A stretch of 52,339 bases of DNA from CAZMUD01 sp964569715 (GTDB lineage: Bacteria; Chloroflexota; Dehalococcoidia; Dehalococcoidales; UBA2162), in assembly GCA_964569715.1 (NCBI GenBank), contig CAZMUD010000003.1:1-52339 (forward strand), written 5' to 3'. The notes beneath the pieces were generated by a model. It did not search any database. It was not told where the DNA came from and saw only the letters and a program-made list of their open reading frames with translations. Numbering within the stretch: the stretch's first letter is position 1; each line of letters begins with the position of its first letter. The translations under genes were made by a program, and so were the position numbers. Of the stretch, positions 48,532 to 52,339 are shown piece after piece.

Positions 48532-49836
48532 ATGTTAAAAACGATACGCATTCTATTACTATTGGGCTTATTAACTACTGCCTTTACAGCCATTGAGGCT
48601 CAGGCAGCTACCCCCACCATTGATGTGCTCCATGCCGAGGGGGTCATCAACCCTGTCCTCACTGATTATATTAGACGTGGCATTGACCAGGCTGAAGAAA
48701 GTAACGCTATTGTTTGTGTCATCCAGCTGGATACACCCGGTGGTTTAGACACTTCCATGCGTGACATCGTCAAGGACATCGTTAATGCCCGGGTTCCGGT
48801 AGTGGTATATGTCTCTCCTTCTGGAGCTAGAGCCGCCTCGGCCGGGGTATTCATTACTATAGCCGCCCATATAGCCGCCATGGCACCAAATACAGCCATC
48901 GGTGCTGCCCACCCGGTAGCAATGGGTGAGGAGGGGGAGGCGGCAATGTCAGAAGCTATGGAAGAGAAGGTGGTCAATGATGCCGCCGCCTATATCAGAA
49001 GTATCGCCGAGGCTCACGGGCGCAATATAGAATGGGCAGAAAAAGCGGTTAGAGAAAGCGTTTCCGCCACCGAGCAGGAGGCTCTAGAGCTTAATGTCAT
49101 TGATATGGTTGCCCCTGACCTTGATGCCCTCATCTCTCAGCTTGATGGTAGGGAAGTAACCATGCTAGGTGGCGCCGTGGTCACCTTAAACACCCAAGGC
49201 GCTACCATCAACCATATCCAGATGAATACCATTGAAGATTTCCTCTACGCTATTAGCGACCCAAATATTGCCTACCTGCTAATGAGCTTGGCTATGCTTG
49301 GTCTAATGGTTGAAATCTCCAACCCCGGGCTTATTTTCCCTGGCGTAATCGGTGGCATTTGCCTGCTAATGGCATTCTTCTCATTCGGAATATTACCGGT
49401 AAACTATGCCGGGCTCCTGCTTATTGTTCTAGCCTTCGGTCTCTTTGTCGCCGAGGTATTTACCACCAGCTTCGGCTTATTCACCGCTGGAGGTATCACT
49501 TCGCTAGTTCTTGGCTCCTTAATCTTATTCAAGGGGGGTCCATTGTTTCAAGTAAATCCCTGGCTGATTGCCACAATCGCAATTATCATTGCTGCCCTCT
49601 TTGCCTTTGTCATTAGTCGAGTAATTCGGGCACACCGCCGTCAGGCATCTACCGGCAGGGAAGAACTGATAGGAAAGACGGCTGTAGTTAAGGCAGCCCT
49701 GGAACCCGAGGGAATGGTTCTCTTCAAAGGGGAATGGTGGACAGCAGTATCAGAAGAGGGTCGGGTGGAACCCGGGGAGACGGTGATTATAAATAGGGTC
49801 GATAGCTTAAAACTGTATGTAACCAAGAAACAGTAA
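48532..49836 (+). CDS. nfeD: NfeD1b-type membrane serine protease-like protein
   Basis: A 434-residue protein. An N-terminal signal peptide ends near AQA-AT (residue 26). A ClpP-like domain follows with the catalytic Ser103 in SGARAASAGVF and the likely Lys146 in MEEKVVND, matching the Ser-Lys dyad of archaeal STOPP proteases. Four membrane helices follow, then a C-terminal NfeD OB-fold (about 375-434). Archaeal relatives cleave the C-terminus of a stomatin partner; the stomatin-like gene lies at 50198. The last 95 residues are duplicated in the next gene. Confidence 0.93.
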   Translation: MLKTIRILLLLGLLTTAFTAIEAQAATPTIDVLHAEGVINPVLTDYIRRGIDQAEESNAIVCVIQLDTPGGLDTSMRDIVKDIVNARVPVVVYVSPSGARAASAGVFITIAAHIAAMAPNTAIGAAHPVAMGEEGEAAMSEAMEEKVVNDAAAYIRSIAEAHGRNIEWAEKAVRESVSATEQEALELNVIDMVAPDLDALISQLDGREVTMLGGAVVTLNTQGATINHIQMNTIEDFLYAISDPNIAYLLMSLAMLGLMVEISNPGLIFPGVIGGICLLMAFFSFGILPVNYAGLLLIVLAFGLFVAEVFTTSFGLFTAGGITSLVLGSLILFKGGPLFQVNPWLIATIAIIIAALFAFVISRVIRAHRRQASTGREELIGKTAVVKAALEPEGMVLFKGEWWTAVSEEGRVEPGETVIINRVDSLKLYVTKKQ

Positions 49837-49848
49837 AGGAGGTCTCCA

Positions 49849-50184
49849 TTGTTTCAAATAGACCCGGGTCAGTTTCAAGTAAACCCAGGGTGGTTTCAAA
49901 TAGACCCGTGGCTAATTGCCACATTGATAATTTGTGTTATTGCTTTCCTGGCCGTCACAGCCATTTGGGGGATTCGGGCACACCGGCGCCAGATATCTGC
50001 CGGCAGGGAAGAGCTGATAGGCAAAACTGCCGAGGTCAAGGTAGCCCTGGAACCCAAAGGAACAGTCTTCATTCAGGGCGAACAGTGGACGGCAATATCA
50101 GAAACGGGCCCGGTGGAACCCGGGGAGGAGGTGATTATAACTAAGGTCGATAGCTTAAAACTATATGTAACCAAGAAAGAGTAA
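49849..50184 (+). CDS. NfeD C-terminal domain protein, partial duplicate
   Basis: A 111-residue protein with one membrane helix (about 22-43) and an NfeD OB-fold. From residue 17 it aligns along its full length with the C-terminus of the preceding NfeD (AHRRQ-x-S-x-GREELIGKTA, then VDSLKLYVTKK), so it is a duplication of that gene end. The N-terminus is three imperfect copies of FQ(I/V)(D/N)PG. The start is TTG at 49849 with AGGAGG six bases upstream. It lies between nfeD and the SPFH gene and could act as a short NfeD partner of the latter. Confidence 0.85.
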   Translation: MFQIDPGQFQVNPGWFQIDPWLIATLIICVIAFLAVTAIWGIRAHRRQISAGREELIGKTAEVKVALEPKGTVFIQGEQWTAISETGPVEPGEEVIITKVDSLKLYVTKKE

Positions 50185-50197
50185 AGGAGGTAAACAA

Positions 50198-50977
50198 ATG
50201 AACCCAATTATTATCGGTATAATTGTTTTAGCCGTGTTCATACTTGGTCCGATGGCAATTAAGATTGTCGCCGAGTATGAGCGGGGGGTCATTTTCCGCC
50301 TGGGGCGGCTGGTAGGGGCGAAGGGTCCTGGCTTCTTTCTCATCATTCCCTTCGTTGACCGGATGGTGAAGGTCGACCTCAGGGTAGTAACTATGGATGT
50401 CCCATCACAGGAGGTAATCACCAAGGATAATGTCACCGTGAGGGTGAATGCGGTAGTATACTTCAGGGTGGTTGACCCTGAGGCCTCTGTAGTTAAGGTC
50501 CTGGACCACATTAGGGCTACTTCGCAGATATCACAGACAACGCTGCGAAATGTATTGGGACAATCTGAGCTTGATGAACTACTGACGCAACGGGAAAAGC
50601 TTAATCAGATGCTTACGAAGATAATTGACGAGCATACCGACCCGTGGGGGGTGAAGGTCAGCACTGTAGAGATTAAGGAGGTTGAGCTCGCCGAACAGAT
50701 GAAGCGAATGATGGCAGCTCAGGCTGAGGCGGAAAGGGAGAGACGAGCCAAAATCATCCATGCCGATGGTGAGTTTCAAGCCTCAGAGAGACTGGCTCAA
50801 GCCGGGACTATTATTGGTAAGGAGCCAACCACGCTACAGCTTCGCTACCTGCAAACACTGACTGAGATAGCCTCAGAGAGAAACAGCACTATAATCTTCC
50901 CGCTGCCGATAAACATTTTCGAGGCTTTTGCCCGCATTCGCACCGATACTCATCTAGAGGAAAAGACCGGCAAATAG
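50198..50977 (+). CDS. Stomatin/SPFH (band 7) family protein
   Basis: A 259-residue membrane-scaffold protein of the slipin type. An N-terminal hydrophobic hairpin (1-25) is followed by the SPFH domain (EYERGVIFRLGRL, GPGFFLIIPFVDRM, VDVR-like VDLRVVTMDVPSQEVITKDNV) and a coiled-coil segment rich in Ala and Glu (MAAQAEAERERRAKIIHADGE). It ends with the conserved STIIFPLPI. It follows two NfeD genes, the standard stomatin-NfeD operon. AGGAGG ribosome site upstream; a strong hairpin terminator downstream. Confidence 0.95.
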   Translation: MNPIIIGIIVLAVFILGPMAIKIVAEYERGVIFRLGRLVGAKGPGFFLIIPFVDRMVKVDLRVVTMDVPSQEVITKDNVTVRVNAVVYFRVVDPEASVVKVLDHIRATSQISQTTLRNVLGQSELDELLTQREKLNQMLTKIIDEHTDPWGVKVSTVEIKEVELAEQMKRMMAAQAEAERERRAKIIHADGEFQASERLAQAGTIIGKEPTTLQLRYLQTLTEIASERNSTIIFPLPINIFEAFARIRTDTHLEEKTGK

Positions 50978-51012
50978 CCATAGGGCAAAATTAAGCCGCT
51001 AAGGAGTAAACT

Positions 51013-51039
51013 TGGAGCCTGCTCTTAGAGCAGGCTCCA
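51013..51039. terminator. Bidirectional terminator hairpin
   Basis: A perfect 12-base stem (TGGAGCCTGCTC, loop TTA, GAGCAGGCTCCA) between convergent SPFH and birA genes. It is not a member of the interspersed repeat family and has no long T-tract. Confidence 0.7.
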
Positions 51040-51051
51040 GGGTGTCTCTAT

Positions 51052-51831
51052 TTAATCTCGCAGGGTAACATCCCCGGACACAATCCTGGTCAGGTTGCCA
51101 TCCGGGCCACGCAGCAGGAGACTACCATCCCTGGCTACTGATTCAGCTGTGGCTTCATATATAGCTTCGCCCGTCTTTACACGAACTCTTCTACCCAGTG
51201 TTACCAAACTATCCCGCCACTCTTCGTAAATAGACCCTCCAGCCGATAAAGCCAGGTATACCCTTTCCGTCTCAACTAACAGGCACCGTATTATACTCAG
51301 GCGCGATACATCTCTTCCCAGCTCATCGGAAAGACTGGTGGCAATTGGTGGAATCTCAGGAAAATCAGCAAGTTTAAGGTTAGCATTTATCCCGATACCT
51401 ATAATAGCGTAGTTCACCGCATCTCCCTGCACATCACTTTCAATTAGAATGCCACACACCTTCCTACCATTAACGAGCACATCATTAGGCCACTTAGTCT
51501 GTGACTTCAAGCCGGTAACCGCCTCTATAGTATGAACTACAGCTAGAGAAGCTAGCATAATGAGGGAAGGCAGGTGAGATAGGCTGGGATAGAGAATAAT
51601 AGACAAAGCAATGCTGCCCCTGGGTGACAGCCAAACACGCCCCAGTCGCCCCCTCCCCGCCGTCTGCTCATCAGTAATGATAACCGTTCCCTCGGCTGCT
51701 CCCTGCTGAGCCTCTCGCCTTGCCACCCCCATTGTTGAGGTCAGGCTGGGGTAGTAAATAACCCGCTGCCCGACAAAGCGAGTCTCTAACTCACTGGTAA
51801 TAGAAGCCGCGGATAAACTATCTCCCATCAT
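51052..51831 (-). CDS. birA: Biotin-[acetyl-CoA-carboxylase] ligase
   Basis: A 259-residue enzyme that attaches biotin to carboxylase carrier proteins. The biotinoyl-AMP loop is GRGRLGRVW (59-67), followed by KWPNDVLVNGRKVCGILIE and GIGINAN, and a C-terminal SH3-like domain. It lacks the N-terminal DNA-binding domain of bifunctional BirA, so it should not act as a repressor. Starts at tandem ATGs at 51831. Confidence 0.95.
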   Translation of the reverse strand: MMGDSLSAASITSELETRFVGQRVIYYPSLTSTMGVARREAQQGAAEGTVIITDEQTAGRGRLGRVWLSPRGSIALSIILYPSLSHLPSLIMLASLAVVHTIEAVTGLKSQTKWPNDVLVNGRKVCGILIESDVQGDAVNYAIIGIGINANLKLADFPEIPPIATSLSDELGRDVSRLSIIRCLLVETERVYLALSAGGSIYEEWRDSLVTLGRRVRVKTGEAIYEATAESVARDGSLLLRGPDGNLTRIVSGDVTLRD

Positions 51832-51899
51832 ATATAAGTAACCCGAAGGTCAGTAACTGCTCTAAATATATCATAATTCAAACGCCGCTAGAAGAGATT

Positions 51900-52036
51900 G
51901 TTTATCAACCTCACCCCCTTAATCCCCCTCTCCTTCTCAAGGAGAGGGGGAAGAGACTTTAGAGAGGGGCGAAGCCCCTCTCTTACCTACACTCCCCCTT
52001 CCCTTAATAAGGGAAGGGGGACAGGGGGATAGGTTG
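51900..52036. repeat. Interspersed double-hairpin repeat, composite
   Basis: Edge AACCTCACCCCCTTAATCC, hairpin A (CCCCCTCTCCTT, CTC, AAGGAGAGGGGG), hairpin B AGAGGGGC-GAA-GCCCCTCT, then a second hairpin A (CCCCCTTCCCTT, AAT, AAGGGAAGGGGG) and the GGGGGATAGGTT edge. The two edges are inverted with respect to each other. Together with the promoter at 52063-52091 it fills the 51832-52152 gap. Confidence 0.85.
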
Positions 52037-52062
52037 CTAAACGCTCTCATTGCCATAATCTT

Positions 52063-52091
52063 TTGACACCCCTATTAGCCAATGCTATGAT
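52063..52091 (+). promoter_or_regulatory. Promoter of the CNNM/CorC gene
   Basis: -35 TTGACA at 52063-52068, a 17-base spacer, and -10 TATGAT at 52086-52091, followed by about 55 bases of leader containing an AGGAGG site and an 8-codon ORF. Confidence 0.65.
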
Positions 52092-52152
52092 GATTTAAAG
52101 GGAAACTAATTAGGAGGTCTTGAATCTATATTTAAGAGTGGGGTGATGATAC

Positions 52153-52339
52153 ATGGAGGGTATTGAAACGCTATACCTAGCGCTTTTCATTGTTTGTCTG
52201 GTACTATCAGCCTTCTTTTCCAGCTCAGAAACCGCCTTTACTTCCTTGCGCAGGATAAGGGTTGAGCAGATGGTTAACACCAAGGTACCCAGGGCAGCAC
52301 GGGTAGCCAAAATGATGCGGCAACCGGAGAGACTACTAT
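52153..52339 (+). CDS. CNNM/CorC (DUF21) family membrane protein, cut by window end
   Basis: The first 62 codons of a gene that continues past the window. The N-terminus GIETLYLALFIVCLVLSAFFSSSETAFTSLRRIRVEQMV is typical of the DUF21 membrane domain of CNNM/CorC proteins (often labelled hemolysin-like), with the SSSETA motif. Relatives transport or sense magnesium or cobalt. The ATG at 52153 has GGGGTGA eight bases upstream; the stronger AGGAGG at 52113 serves a short ORF that stops before it. Confidence 0.85.
   Translation, partial: MEGIETLYLALFIVCLVLSAFFSSSETAFTSLRRIRVEQMVNTKVPRAARVAKMMRQPERLL

Overview
The window looks like a chromosomal segment from an anaerobic, free-living member of the Chloroflexota, most likely class Dehalococcoidia. 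This is inferred from gene content: an eleven-subunit complex I without the NADH module (nuoABCDHIJKLMN), a two-gene SufBC-type Fe-S assembly operon, HerA/NurA proteins, rubrerythrin, abundant ferredoxin-like proteins, frequent TTG and GTG starts, and intergenic gaps filled with one family of GC-rich double-hairpin repeats. No rRNA, tRNA, CRISPR array, transposase or phage structural gene was seen.

Layout. (1) 59-9971, minus strand: rubrerythrin; ispE, ksgA, a HerA-type ATPase and an NfeD-like protein in one overlapping operon; a HAS-barrel protein; two tiny ORFs; a membrane-anchored heptad-repeat protein with a transglutaminase-like Cys-His-Asp domain; a NurA nuclease; and a SufC-SufB pair. 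(2) 10402-15725: a LysE-type exporter converging on a CDF metal transporter, then secF, secD and a CCA-adding enzyme on the minus strand. (3) 15859-26911, plus strand: a small HTH regulator behind a palindromic promoter, then the nuo operon with a DUF2007-type gene coupled to nuoL. (4) 27200-32047: cyclophilin lipoprotein, SbcD/Mre11-type nuclease, HAD hydrolase, glycyl-tRNA synthetase and a DUF1648 protein. (5) 32131-37357, plus strand: a cluster of unknown function (two tiny leader ORFs, a multi-Fe-S protein, a ferredoxin, an unknown protein, an SDR lacking its catalytic Lys and Asn, an internally duplicated unknown protein, a CooC-like ATPase), followed by purC. (6) 37362-48395: a proline-rich ORF, a possible intergenic transcript, a membrane protein, then histidine biosynthesis genes on the minus strand (hisZ, hisG, hisD, hisC, hisB). 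This locus has an HTH domain fused to HisB, a tandem double-domain HisG, and an AT-rich BcgI-like restriction-modification pair lodged between hisZ and hisG. (7) 48532-52339: an NfeD protease-like gene, a partial duplicate of its C-terminus, a stomatin-like SPFH protein, convergent birA, and the start of a CNNM/CorC-type membrane protein cut by the window end.

How the parts may work together. The nuo operon encodes a proton-pumping membrane and quinone module that must take electrons from something other than NuoEFG, possibly ferredoxin. The 32-36 kb cluster has the ingredients of an Fe-S electron-transfer or metallocofactor maturation system (ferredoxins plus a P-loop ATPase with a CxC metal motif), but its substrate is not visible. 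HerA, the HAS-barrel protein, NurA and SbcD point to DNA-end processing. The strongest candidates for undescribed biology are this Fe-S cluster with its pseudo-SDR, the HTH-HisB fusion with operator-like palindromes over its own promoter, the HisG whose two halves have lost complementary active-site motifs, and the repeat family whose hairpin stems vary while pairing is kept.
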